DNA from: an uncultured Pelagibacteraceae bacterium
GTDB lineage: Bacteria > Pseudomonadota > Alphaproteobacteria > Pelagibacterales > Pelagibacteraceae
Assembly: GCA_902623075.1 (NCBI GenBank)
Contig: CACNSD010000002.1
Coordinates: forward strand, 62,001 to 126,000
Direction of reading: 5' to 3'
Length of the DNA stretch: 64,000 bases
Shown here: piece by piece, positions 39,486 through 48,527 of the stretch
Layout of the letters: every line of letters begins with the position of its first letter
How positions within the stretch are numbered: position 1 is the stretch's first letter
Translations under genes and position numbers: made by a program
The notes under the pieces: generated by a model
What the model was told of the DNA's origin: nothing
The model's database searches: none
What the model saw: only the letters and a program-made list of their open reading frames with translations

Positions 39486-41447
39486 TTAGATACTTAATTC
39501 TTTTAAATTACTATATTGTTCAAGAACTTCAGGATTTGCTAAAGCTTCAATGTTTTTAATTTGACTTCCTTCTATCTTACTTTTAACTGCAAGTTCAACT
39601 ATTTTGCCACTTTTTGTTCGAGGTATATCTTTTACAACAATAATTTTACTTGGAACATGTCTAGGAGATGCATTTTTTTTTATTTGTAATTTAATTTTGT
39701 TAATTAATTCTGCTGATAATGAATAATTTTTGCTCATTACAATAAATAAAACTATTCTAACATCATTATCCCATGATTGTCCTACAACAATAGACTCTTT
39801 TATTTCTTTAAACTTTTCAACTTCTGAATATATCTCTGCTGTTCCAAGTCTTACACCTCCTGGATTTAAAGTGGTATCTGATCTTCCATGAATTATATAT
39901 CCACCACTATTTTTTATCTCTGCGTAATCTCCATGGTGCCATATATTTTTAAATCTATTAAAATAAGCACTCTTAAATTTAATATCATTTTTATCATTCC
40001 AAAACTTTAAAGGCATTGATGGAAAAGGATTTTTACAGACAAGTTCTCCTTTAGTATTTTTTAAAGACTTCCCTTTATCACTTAAAACATCTACATCTAA
40101 AGCCAAACCATTGTTTTGTATTTCTCCTATATTCACTGGCTGATATAAATTTCCTAATACGAAGCACGAAACAATATCGGTACCACCAGAAATAGATGAC
40201 AAGTGCACATTTTTTTTAATATGCTTATAAACATATTGAAAACTTTCTTCTGAAAGAGGTGAGCCTGTTGAACAAATTGTTCTTAGTTTATTTAGTTTAA
40301 ATTTATATTTTAATTTTGGTTTTAATTTTCTTAAAGCATCTACATACTTCGCACTTATTCCAAATAAAGTTATTTTTTCTCTTTGTGCTATTTTCAAAAG
40401 TAAATCGGATGATTTAAACATTGGAGATCCATCAAAAAGAACAATAGATGCCTTCGAAGCTAATGAACTAACTAACCAATTCCACATCATCCATCCACAT
40501 GTTGTAAAATAAAAAACGTTATCATTTTCTTTAATATTACAATGTAATTGATGTTCCTTCATATGCTGGATTAAAACACCACCAGATCGATGACAAATGC
40601 ATTTAGGTTTTCCTGTAGTTCCACTTGAATATAATATTGCTAACTCTGTTTCAAAATCAAATTTTTTGAAATCAATTTTTTCAGAATTAGTTTGCATTAA
40701 TTCATTCCATTTAAATAAATTAATTTTTTTTAGTTTATTTTTGTTTTTAATAGGCTTTTTTCCAGGATAGTTACTAATTACAACACTTTTAATTGATGGG
40801 ATTAATTTTAAAATCTCTGGAAGTCTATTTAAAATATCTATTTTTTTTCCATTATAAAAATACTGATCGGTAATGAATAAAACTTTTGGATTAATTTGAG
40901 AAAATCTTTCTATAACACCTTTAGATCCAAAATCAGGACCACAAGAAGACCAAATACCTCCCAAAGAAGTTGTAGCGATGAATGCTTCAACAGTTTCAAT
41001 AGTATTTGGCATATATGCAGCTACTCTATCTCCTTTTTTAAGATTTATTCTTTTTAGAAACTTTGAAATTTTATTTGTATTTAAATTTAATTGTCTCCAT
41101 GATCTTTCTTCTCTAAATCCATTTTCACTAATAAAGGTTGCTGCTTTTTCATTGCTATTTTTTGATAATAAATTTTCACCAAAATTTAGTCTGCTTCCTG
41201 GTAAAAATAAATTTTTATAAAAAGTCTTTGATTTTCTAAAATTTTTATTACTTTTAATTCCCTTAATTTTGCTAAAATCCCAAAATTTACTCCAAAACTC
41301 AGGTGAATTTTTAATACTCCAATTTAATAACTTTTTATAATTTCTATTAAATTTTATTTTTAGTTTCTTTAAAATGTAATTTTCAAAAGCAAATAAATTT
41401 GAATTTTTTTTTACAATTAGAGAAGGTTGCCAAAGTTTTTTACTCAT
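39486..41447 (-). CDS. aacS: Acetoacetyl-CoA synthetase
   Basis: A 653-residue ANL superfamily ligase. The N-terminal part with NWSIKNSPEFWSKFWDF is typical of AacS. The AMP-binding P-loop is LYSSGTTGKPKCI near residue 273, HHGDYAEI near 500 carries the conserved Asp region, and PRTKSGKIVE near the end has the catalytic Lys. It activates acetoacetate with ATP and CoA. It is 80 bp upstream of the TAXI-TRAP genes on the same strand, and thiolase and thioesterase genes lie just beyond them, which suggests joint use of acetoacetate or a similar acid. Confidence 0.9.
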   Translation of the reverse strand: MSKKLWQPSLIVKKNSNLFAFENYILKKLKIKFNRNYKKLLNWSIKNSPEFWSKFWDFSKIKGIKSNKNFRKSKTFYKNLFLPGSRLNFGENLLSKNSNEKAATFISENGFREERSWRQLNLNTNKISKFLKRINLKKGDRVAAYMPNTIETVEAFIATTSLGGIWSSCGPDFGSKGVIERFSQINPKVLFITDQYFYNGKKIDILNRLPEILKLIPSIKSVVISNYPGKKPIKNKNKLKKINLFKWNELMQTNSEKIDFKKFDFETELAILYSSGTTGKPKCICHRSGGVLIQHMKEHQLHCNIKENDNVFYFTTCGWMMWNWLVSSLASKASIVLFDGSPMFKSSDLLLKIAQREKITLFGISAKYVDALRKLKPKLKYKFKLNKLRTICSTGSPLSEESFQYVYKHIKKNVHLSSISGGTDIVSCFVLGNLYQPVNIGEIQNNGLALDVDVLSDKGKSLKNTKGELVCKNPFPSMPLKFWNDKNDIKFKSAYFNRFKNIWHHGDYAEIKNSGGYIIHGRSDTTLNPGGVRLGTAEIYSEVEKFKEIKESIVVGQSWDNDVRIVLFIVMSKNYSLSAELINKIKLQIKKNASPRHVPSKIIVVKDIPRTKSGKIVELAVKSKIEGSQIKNIEALANPEVLEQYSNLKELSI

Positions 41448-41620
41448 TTTATTAAATTAAATTACTGTTATAGAATTAATATTATTTATGATAATCTCAC
41501 TAACATTTAAAAGAAAATGAGAACTTTTTACCCTCCGATTCGGTCATGTTTTAGTCTATTTTTGTTCTTTAGCAGTAACAATATCTGGTAGGTAAAAAAA
41601 AAGAAGCACAAAAGATAGAA

Positions 41621-44101
41621 ATGATTAAAAATAAAATTACAGCTGTTCTCGGTCCTACTAATACAGGCAAAACCCATCTTGCTATCGAAACCATGCTTTC
41701 TTTTGAAAGCGGTATGATTGGATTTCCACTTAGATTACTTGCAAGAGAAGTGTATGACAAAGTAATCAAGAAAATAAGTTTAGATAGAGTTGCACTTATA
41801 ACTGGAGAAGAAAAAATAATCCCATCTAATGCAAAATATTTTTTATGCACAGTGGAGTCTATGCCAATTGACAAACATCTTGAGTTTGTTGGCGTAGACG
41901 AGATTCAAATGTGCTCTGATCATGAAAGAGGTCATATTTTTACTGATAGACTTTTAAATATGAGGGGAGAAAAACTTACAATGCTAATGGGCTCAAATAC
42001 CATTAAAAATATTATTTCAAAATTAGATGGAGATATTGAATTTGTAAATAGAGAAAGACTATCTAAACTTACCTTCGCTGGTCATAAAAAAATATCAAGA
42101 ATTGACAGAAAAACAGCAATCATCGCGTTTTCAGCAGAGGAGGTTTACGCCATTGCTGAGTTAATAAGAAGACAAAAGGGTGGTGCCGCTATTGTAATGG
42201 GATCACTAAGTCCAAAAACAAGAAATGCTCAAGTTGAATTATATCAATCTGGGGATGTTGATTTCCTAGTTGCAACAGATGCAATTGGGATGGGAATAAA
42301 CATGGATTTAGATTTTGTTTATTTTTCAAATGTTAAAAAATTTGATGGAAAAAAATTAAGAAGATTAAATCTATCTGAAATAGGTCAAATAGCAGGTAGA
42401 GCTGGCAGGTACCTTAACGATGGTAGTTTTGGTATTACTGGAGATTGTAAAGAAATATCTCCAGAAGAGGTAGAATTATTAGAAAATCATAAATTTGAGG
42501 AAATTAGAACCTTGTTTTGGAGAAATTCGAATCTTAACTTCAACAACCCAATTAATTTGATTAAAAGTTTAGAAGAAAAACCTCAGGTGGAATGGCTAAG
42601 AAAAATTCATGAATGTGAAGATGAGAAGGCATTAAAATACTTTTTGAAAGATCAAAAAATTTTTAACAAAGAATTTAATAAGGAAACTTTAATGCTTTTA
42701 TGGGAATGTTGTCAAATACCTGATTTTGTAAAAAAAACTTACGGAAATCATTTTGAGGTAATTGGAAATGTATTTAAATTTTTAACCAATAAAAAAGGAC
42801 TAATTTCTGACGATTTTATGAGATTACAGCTAATGAAACTTGATAAATTAGATGGAAATGTAGATTCTTTGTCAAATAGAATTGCAAATGTCAGAACTTG
42901 GTCATATGTTTCGAATAAAAATAATTGGGTAGAAAATCAAAGTTATTGGATAGAAAAAACTAAACATTTAGAAGATAGACTTTCAGATAGATTGCATGAA
43001 GAACTTACTAAAACTTTTATTGACAAAAGAGCAAGTGTACTCGCTAGAGGTTTAAAACAAGATATGGAATTTAAAACTGAAATTTTGCAAAACAATGATG
43101 TTAAAATTGACAATCAATTTATTGGAAAGATAAGAGGACTAAAATTAGACCTTGATCTCAAAAAAGGCGCTTTAGAAACTGATATTAAATCTTTAAAAAA
43201 AGCTGCCAGACAAACTATTGGTCCAGAATTAGAAAAGCGTGTTCAATCAATAATTGATACTGGATTGATAAATTTGAATGAAGATTTTAAAATTTACTGG
43301 AATGATTTTCCAATTGCTAAATTAACAACAGGTAATGACTATTTAAATCCTAATTTTGATTTAATTATTGATGATATTGTTGAACAAAATACTAAACATA
43401 AGTTAAATGAATATATTAACAAATGGATACATACAAAAATAAATATAGTTCTTAAAAGTTTAATAGATTTAAAAAATATAAAAGAAAATAATTCATCAAT
43501 AAAAGCACTAGCTTATCAACTTTATGAAAATAATGGAGTATTAAAAAGAGAGCAAGTTTCTGAATACCTAAAAAACCTAGAACAAAGTGAGAGAAAAATT
43601 CTTAGAAATCTTGGAGTAAAATTTGGGAGATATCATGTTTTCCTATACCAATTAATTAAACCAGAAGCAGTATCTTTGCGAACATTATTATGGAAAAATT
43701 TTCATCAAAAATTCCAAAATTTAAAACCACCTACATTTGGTTTAAATTTTTTAAACGATAAAGAAATAAAAAATAAAAATTTTATGCTCTTGTGTGGATT
43801 TGAGAAATTTGACAATTTTTTTGTAAGAATTGATATTTTAGAAAGGTTATTCGTATTAATAATAAATTCAAGTACAAAAGAAAATTCTGAAGTAAAATTA
43901 GTCCCAGAAATGTTAAATCTTTTAGGATGTAACAAAGATAATTTCAAAAAACTACTTCGAAAAATGAACTATAAAATATTTGACAAAGAAAATGAAACTT
44001 TTTTTAAATATAATCCTACTAAGAAATTTAAAAAAATTACTACGAAAACAATCTCAAATGAAAATCCATTTAAAATATTAAAGAATTTAAACTTAAGTTA
44101 A
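41621..44101 (+). CDS. SUV3-like DExH RNA helicase
   Basis: An 826-residue superfamily 2 helicase. Motif I is GPTNTGKTH (residues 10-18), motif II reads DEIQ in GVDEIQMCSD, and the second RecA domain holds ATDAIGMGINMD and QIAGRAGRY (motifs V and VI). This order and the DEIQ box match the mitochondrial SUV3 degradosome helicase and its alphaproteobacterial relatives. The C-terminal 450 residues contain the Suv3 C-terminal region and a long lysine-rich extension. It heads a helicase-TerB-fdxA-carD run with overlaps or 1-nt gaps. The 173 bp upstream hold only a doubtful 24-codon ORF. Confidence 0.88.
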   Translation: MIKNKITAVLGPTNTGKTHLAIETMLSFESGMIGFPLRLLAREVYDKVIKKISLDRVALITGEEKIIPSNAKYFLCTVESMPIDKHLEFVGVDEIQMCSDHERGHIFTDRLLNMRGEKLTMLMGSNTIKNIISKLDGDIEFVNRERLSKLTFAGHKKISRIDRKTAIIAFSAEEVYAIAELIRRQKGGAAIVMGSLSPKTRNAQVELYQSGDVDFLVATDAIGMGINMDLDFVYFSNVKKFDGKKLRRLNLSEIGQIAGRAGRYLNDGSFGITGDCKEISPEEVELLENHKFEEIRTLFWRNSNLNFNNPINLIKSLEEKPQVEWLRKIHECEDEKALKYFLKDQKIFNKEFNKETLMLLWECCQIPDFVKKTYGNHFEVIGNVFKFLTNKKGLISDDFMRLQLMKLDKLDGNVDSLSNRIANVRTWSYVSNKNNWVENQSYWIEKTKHLEDRLSDRLHEELTKTFIDKRASVLARGLKQDMEFKTEILQNNDVKIDNQFIGKIRGLKLDLDLKKGALETDIKSLKKAARQTIGPELEKRVQSIIDTGLINLNEDFKIYWNDFPIAKLTTGNDYLNPNFDLIIDDIVEQNTKHKLNEYINKWIHTKINIVLKSLIDLKNIKENNSSIKALAYQLYENNGVLKREQVSEYLKNLEQSERKILRNLGVKFGRYHVFLYQLIKPEAVSLRTLLWKNFHQKFQNLKPPTFGLNFLNDKEIKNKNFMLLCGFEKFDNFFVRIDILERLFVLIINSSTKENSEVKLVPEMLNLLGCNKDNFKKLLRKMNYKIFDKENETFFKYNPTKKFKKITTKTISNENPFKILKNLNLS

Positions 44102-44102
44102 A

Positions 44103-44516
44103 ATGTTTTTTAAAAAAGAAGAAATAAATAATAACAATTTTCTTACAAAAGTTTGTGCTCTATTGATTCATGCTGCTAAAATAGATGAAAATTATACAGA
44201 TACAGAGGAAGAAATTATTAAAAAAACTCTTAATGGGCTTGGTATAGAAGATGAAAATATTTCTAAAACAATCAAAGAAGCAAAAATAATTGAAGAAAAC
44301 TCAAATCAAATTTTAGATTTTACTCGAGAGGTAAAAGGCTTATCTGAGCAAGATAAAATAAAAATCGTAGAGGCTTTGTGGTCTATAATTTATTCAAACA
44401 AAGATGCTGATTTATATGAAACTAATTTGATGAGACGTCTTGCGGGTTTACTCTATATTGACAACAAAACTATGGGAGATATTAAAGAAAGAGTAAGAAA
44501 AAAAAACTCAGAATGA
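44103..44516 (+). CDS. TerB-like (tellurite-resistance family) protein
   Basis: A 137-residue, acidic all-helical protein. [65 protein letters not shown] follow the two-repeat TerB/DjlA-N pattern with conserved acidic residues (metal binding in TerB). Its molecular role is unknown in most bacteria. In many alphaproteobacteria a small S4-domain RNA-binding protein (Hsp15) sits between this helicase and fdxA; here a TerB-like gene has that place. It overlaps fdxA by 4 bp. Confidence 0.75.
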   Translation: MFFKKEEINNNNFLTKVCALLIHAAKIDENYTDTEEEIIKKTLNGLGIEDENISKTIKEAKIIEENSNQILDFTREVKGLSEQDKIKIVEALWSIIYSNKDADLYETNLMRRLAGLLYIDNKTMGDIKERVRKKNSE

Positions 44517-44839
44517 CATATGTTGTAAACGACAAATGCATAAAGTGTAAGCACACTACATGTGTTGATGTTTGTCCGGTTGATTGCTTTTATGAAGGTA
44601 AAAATATGCTTGTAATTAAACCGGATGAGTGTATAGATTGTGGCGTTTGCGAGCCGGAATGCCCCGTGGATGCTATTAAAGCAGATACGGAACCTGGTAA
44701 TGAACAATGGTTAGAGATCAATGCAAAATATTCTGAAATCTGGCCTAATATAACTGAAAAAAAAGATCCTCCATCGGATCACGAAAAATATACAGATGAA
44801 GAAAATAAATACGAAAAATATTTTAAAGAAAATCTTTAA
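44513..44839 (+). CDS. fdxA: 7Fe-8S ferredoxin FdxA
   Basis: A 108-residue ferredoxin. The N-terminal cysteines in [17 protein letters not shown] and the second group [12 protein letters not shown] bind a 3Fe-4S and a 4Fe-4S cluster, as in Azotobacter FdI-like FdxA. The C-terminal tail is charged. It carries electrons at low potential; the partner is unknown. The last 44 bases also encode the start of CarD in another frame. Confidence 0.95.
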   Translation: MTYVVNDKCIKCKHTTCVDVCPVDCFYEGKNMLVIKPDECIDCGVCEPECPVDAIKADTEPGNEQWLEINAKYSEIWPNITEKKDPPSDHEKYTDEENKYEKYFKENL

Positions 44840-45680
44840 AGGTAAAACAGCAAATAAAGTAAAAAAAAAAGTTTCTAAAAAAAAAACAGTAAAAGTAAAA
44901 AAAATTTTAAAATCTAAAAAAGCTAAAAAAGCAATTATAAAAAAAACAAAAAAAATTGTACCTAAAACTTCTAAAATAAAAAAAACTAATAAGTCAACAG
45001 AAACACCAGTTGAAACAAAAGTAGATAATTTAAGAATTTCAAAAACAAATGAAGTTAAGCCTGAAATAAAAAAAGTTAAGAAGCAAGAAACTGAAAAAAG
45101 AGAATATAAGATAAAAGATCATGTAGTTTATCCTAAACATGGAGTGGGGCAAATTACTGAATTTAAAAAGATCAATATTGGTGGCATTGATGTTGAAACT
45201 TATGTTATTAAGTTTGAAAAAGATAAAGCTAATGGGATGGTGCCTGTAAATAAACAATCGCACTTAAGACCCTTAGCAACTATTAATCAGGTAAACAAAT
45301 GTATCTCGATACTAAAAAGCAAACCAAAAATTAAAAGGTCAATGTGGAGTCGTAGAGCACAAGAATATGAAGCTAAAATTTCTTCTGGAAAAATATATGA
45401 GTTAGCTGAAGTTGTTAGAGATTTAAATAAGGGTGATGATCTTATGGTTGATCAATCTTATAGCGAAAGACAATTGTTCGAAAAAGCTTATGAAAGAATT
45501 TTATCTGAATTTCAGATTGTTTTAAATACTTCTTTAGAAGACACGCAAAAAAAATTAGATAAAGCTCTAAAAAGAAACTTGGGTGGTCAAACTCAGCAAT
45601 CTTCCGTTGCAAAGTCTCCTAATAACGAATTGCCTGTGGATGAACCAATTTCTGATAACGACGAACCGATTGACGAGTAA
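44796..45680 (+). CDS. carD: CarD-family transcription regulator with histone-like tail
   Basis: A 294-residue protein. Residues 1-75 are extremely lysine-rich (KKxxK repeats like histone H1 tails). The CarD/TRCF RNA-polymerase-interacting domain starts near residue 106 at [16 protein letters not shown], and a helical DNA-binding part runs to about 260. The last 30 residues are acidic. CarD proteins bind RNA polymerase beta and stabilise open promoters. The ATG at 44796 is the only conventional start before the domain, so the CDS truly overlaps fdxA by 44 nt. Most CarD proteins are about 160-190 residues, so the tails are extra. Confidence 0.88.
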   Translation: MKKINTKNILKKIFKGKTANKVKKKVSKKKTVKVKKILKSKKAKKAIIKKTKKIVPKTSKIKKTNKSTETPVETKVDNLRISKTNEVKPEIKKVKKQETEKREYKIKDHVVYPKHGVGQITEFKKINIGGIDVETYVIKFEKDKANGMVPVNKQSHLRPLATINQVNKCISILKSKPKIKRSMWSRRAQEYEAKISSGKIYELAEVVRDLNKGDDLMVDQSYSERQLFEKAYERILSEFQIVLNTSLEDTQKKLDKALKRNLGGQTQQSSVAKSPNNELPVDEPISDNDEPIDE

Positions 45681-45724
45681 AAAAAAACGCCTCTCATACA
45701 AACTGTAATGAGAAGCGTTTTTTG
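45681..45724 (+). terminator. Intrinsic terminator after carD
   Basis: Directly after the carD stop an A-tract leads into a hairpin AACGCcTCTCAT / ATGAGAaGCGTT with one internal mismatch and a 10-nt loop, followed by seven T. The A-tract on the other side makes it usable from the minus strand too, ending the convergent lysine-rich gene. Confidence 0.85.
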
Positions 45725-45741
45725 TAAAGAATACTAAGCTA

Positions 45742-45834
45742 CTATTTTCTTCTTCTTTTTTTTGCTTTTTTCTTAGCTTTTTTCTTAGCTTTTTTCTTAG
45801 TTTTCTTTGCCGCTTTTTTTCTTTTCTTAGGCAT
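45742..45834 (-). CDS. Tiny lysine-rich histone-H1-like protein
   Basis: A 30-residue ORF made almost only of Lys, Arg and Ala with one Pro and one Thr. It starts MPKKRKKAAKK, then three AKKK-type units, and ends KKRRRK, which resembles the AAKK repeats of histone H1-like bacterial proteins (Hc1, AlgP/HctB). A GGGAG ribosome binding site lies about 9 nt before the ATG, one of the better ones in this window. The gene has its own 5' region with a 21-bp palindrome and ends toward a two-way terminator. A role in nucleic acid binding is inferred from composition only. Confidence 0.7.
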   Translation of the reverse strand: MPKKRKKAAKKTKKKAKKKAKKKAKKRRRK

Positions 45835-45857
45835 CTTTAGCTCCCTTTTTTTAGTTA

Positions 45858-45878
45858 AACGAATCAAATTGATTCGTT
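45858..45878. promoter_or_regulatory. 21-bp palindrome upstream of the lysine-rich gene
   Basis: AACGAATCAA-A-TTGATTCGTT is a perfect inverted repeat with a one-base centre, 24 bp upstream of the ATG at 45834. It could be an operator for a dimeric regulator or a hairpin in the 5' leader. The rest of the spacer up to 46035 is A/T-rich with no other recognisable element. Confidence 0.55.
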
Positions 45879-46035
45879 GTTAATGTATTTTTATTTTTTT
45901 CTATAAGTTATGTCAATTCTTTAATTAAAAGTTAAATTTTATAAAAATAATTTTTAATTTTTATTTTTTATAAAACTTTTTTTTATTAATTTAGTTAATG
46001 TTTATGCGGTTAATAAACAATTTTATTTAACTAAT

Positions 46036-47766
46036 TTAATAAAGATTTTCTAGCTGATTTTTAAATTTTTCAGTAACTTTTTTTCTTTTTACTTTCATTG
46101 TTGGTGTCATTAAACCATTTTCGATAGAAAAATTTTCATCTATTAATTGAATTTTTTTTATTTTTTCCACTAAAGTTAATTTTGTATTTATTTTTTCAAT
46201 TACTGTGCTTATTTTTTCTTTTTCATTTAAAAAATCTTTATTTGGTACAATTAAAGCAACTAAGTAATTTTTTTTATCACCATAAACCATACATTGATCT
46301 ATCTCTGGCTCATTTGTAATCATATTTTCGATTTTTGCAGGTGAAATGTTATCTCCGCCAGCACTTACTATTATATCTTTTTTTCTATCGGTAATTTTTA
46401 AATAACCATCATTTGGATCTATCTCTCCAATGTCGCCTGTATGAAGCCATCCATTTATAATTACTTTGTCAGTCTCTTCTTTTTTGTTCCAATATCCTAA
46501 CATTACATTTTCGCCTTTAACTAAAATTTCTCCATCTTCAGCAATTTTAACTTCATTTCCTTTAAATGGGGGTCCTACAGTTTCCACTTTAATTTTATGT
46601 ATTGGATTGCAACTTACTACTGGGGATGTTTCTGTTAAGCCATATCCCTGAAGTGTCGGTAATCCTATAGCATTTAAAAATTCACCTATTTCTTTATCTA
46701 AAGCCCCACCACCTGAAACGAAAGCTTTCAAATTCCCACCGAACTGTTTTTTAATTTTTTTTCTAACTAATCTATCAACTACAAAATTAAGTAATTTTTC
46801 GGAAAAAGTCATTTTTTGATTTAATAGTTTTTTTCTTCCCAAAGAAATTGTTGCATCAATTAATTTTGCTTTTAAACCTGTCTGTTTTTTTAAATTCATG
46901 TTTATTTTATTATAAAGGTTTTGGTAGAACCTGGGGACAGCTGCCATAATTGTAGGCTTTGCTTCAGAGATATTTTCTAGAAGTTTTTCAATTTTTTCAG
47001 CATAAAATACTCTGGCTCCTACTGCTATCTGTACAAATTGAAGACAGTGCTCATAAGAGTGTGAAAGAGGAAGCCAAGTTAAAAATACCGGTCTTGAATT
47101 AAATAATGGTTTTGTGATTTCACACGATCCCACAACATTATTCAAAATTCCACCATGACTTAAGATTACTCCCTTAGGATTACCGCCAGTACCAGAAGTG
47201 TAAATAATACATGCAGGAGAATTTCTTTTTAATTTGTTATTTTCAATTTTATCTTCTGCTAATAAATTATTTTCTGTAATTGAATTAAAATCTAAATATT
47301 TTTCTTTATTAATTATATTTAAATTATTTGTTACCTTAGCTATTTCATCAAAAGTTATAACTTTTTTAATAAAATTTTTTTCATTAATTATATTATTTAA
47401 TTTTCGTAGCATTTCATTATTTGAAACTATAACTAAGCTAGGTTCACAGTCTTCTATCAAATATTTATAATCATTTTCTATATAAGTTGTATATGCTGGA
47501 ACTGTAATTCCACCAGCTAACATTATAGCTAAGTCAGAAACAAACCACTCAGGTCTATTCTCCGAAACTAAAAGACATCTATCGCCTTCTTTTATATTTT
47601 CTTTAATAACTTTTGATAATTTTAGTATATTCTTTTCAGTTTGTTCCCATGTGTATGTTTTTTTGTTACCTGGGTTTAGCCATTCTAAAAAAATATCTCT
47701 TTTATTTTGTCTATTTACTTGATTAGCAAATAACTCGATCAAATTATTTAAATTATTTAAATTCAT
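46036..47766 (-). CDS. Long-chain fatty-acid--CoA ligase (AMP-forming)
   Basis: A 576-residue ANL ligase. The P-loop is IIYTSGTGGNPKGVILSHGG near residues 188-207, LQGYGLTETSPVVSCNP is the A5 motif, WLHTGDIGEID has the adenylate Asp, and DRKKDIIVSAGGDNISP is the hinge. This is the FadD15/long-chain acyl-CoA synthetase pattern; it activates fatty acids for degradation or lipid synthesis. The start codon is only 7 nt after the 3' end of tRNA-Leu on the same strand, so tRNA processing would leave an almost leaderless mRNA. Confidence 0.88.
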   Translation of the reverse strand: MNLNNLNNLIELFANQVNRQNKRDIFLEWLNPGNKKTYTWEQTEKNILKLSKVIKENIKEGDRCLLVSENRPEWFVSDLAIMLAGGITVPAYTTYIENDYKYLIEDCEPSLVIVSNNEMLRKLNNIINEKNFIKKVITFDEIAKVTNNLNIINKEKYLDFNSITENNLLAEDKIENNKLKRNSPACIIYTSGTGGNPKGVILSHGGILNNVVGSCEITKPLFNSRPVFLTWLPLSHSYEHCLQFVQIAVGARVFYAEKIEKLLENISEAKPTIMAAVPRFYQNLYNKINMNLKKQTGLKAKLIDATISLGRKKLLNQKMTFSEKLLNFVVDRLVRKKIKKQFGGNLKAFVSGGGALDKEIGEFLNAIGLPTLQGYGLTETSPVVSCNPIHKIKVETVGPPFKGNEVKIAEDGEILVKGENVMLGYWNKKEETDKVIINGWLHTGDIGEIDPNDGYLKITDRKKDIIVSAGGDNISPAKIENMITNEPEIDQCMVYGDKKNYLVALIVPNKDFLNEKEKISTVIEKINTKLTLVEKIKKIQLIDENFSIENGLMTPTMKVKRKKVTEKFKNQLENLY

Positions 47767-47773
47767 AGTTTCT

Positions 47774-47858
47774 TGGTGGGCGAAGAGAGAATCGAACTCT
47801 CACTTCTTGCGAAACACGATTTTGAGTCGTGCGCGTCTACCAGTTCCGCCATTCGCCC
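47774..47858 (-). tRNA. tRNA-Leu (CAA)
   Basis: An 85-nt class II tRNA on the minus strand. The acceptor stem GGGCGAA pairs with TTCGCCC, the discriminator is A and CCA is encoded. The anticodon stem CACGA/TCGTG encloses CTCAAAA, giving anticodon CAA. The D arm (GGCGGAACTGGTAGACGC) and long variable arm are typical of tRNA-Leu. It is directly upstream of the acyl-CoA ligase gene. Confidence 0.96.
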
Positions 47859-47921
47859 TAGTTATTTAATTAAATTATATTTTAAATAGTATAAGAACTA
47901 AATTTATATTAAAACCAAAAA

Positions 47922-48527
47922 ATGTTTCAAACACTTTACAAAAAATGTTTAGAATTAGCTGCACATAAAAGTTCAAATTTTTATTTAGGGCTTGTGTCTT
48001 TTATAGAAAGTTCTTTTTTTCCTATACCTCCAGATGCAATGATAATCCCAATGGTTATTGCTAAAAAAAGGGAATATCTGAAAATATTTTTAATAGCTTC
48101 AATATTTTCAGTTCTTGGAGGAATCTTTGGTTATTTGATAGGTTATTTATTTTTAGATTTAGCAATGTATCTAATCGAATTTTATGGTTATCAAGATAAA
48201 GTTGAAAATTTAAAATTAAGCATGTCTCAAGGTAGTGGATTCCTTGCATGGCTGAGTATTCTTTTTTTAGCTGGCTTTACTCCATTACCCTATAAAGCCT
48301 TTACGATTTCAAGTGGTTTAATTGCTTTTAATCTTCCTATTTTTATAATTGTTAGTTTAATTTCAAGAAGCCTGAGATTTTTTATAGTTGCCTATTTATC
48401 CTATAGATTTGGAGAATTATTTACAGAGTACATGGAAAAACATGGATCAAAATGGTTCACAATAATTGGAATTATTATAGTTATAATATTTATAATTATT
48501 TATTTATTTTTAAAATTTAATGGTTGA
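47922..48527 (+). CDS. YqaA/DedA-type (VTT domain) membrane protein
   Basis: A 201-residue membrane protein with four to five hydrophobic segments. FIESSFFPIPPDAMIIPMV near residue 30 and LAGFTPLPYKAFTISSGLI near residue 115 are the paired re-entrant motifs of the VTT/SNARE-associated fold, closest to the YqaA subgroup. Relatives act as lipid flippases or in envelope homeostasis. The last 8 bases overlap dsbB. Confidence 0.85.
   Translation: MFQTLYKKCLELAAHKSSNFYLGLVSFIESSFFPIPPDAMIIPMVIAKKREYLKIFLIASIFSVLGGIFGYLIGYLFLDLAMYLIEFYGYQDKVENLKLSMSQGSGFLAWLSILFLAGFTPLPYKAFTISSGLIAFNLPIFIIVSLISRSLRFFIVAYLSYRFGELFTEYMEKHGSKWFTIIGIIIVIIFIIIYLFLKFNG

Noticed and set aside
41517..41591. A 24-codon ORF before the SUV3-like helicase, possible leader peptide
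   Set aside because: It has no ribosome site, no recognisable sequence and no attenuator hairpin after it; the length is within chance.
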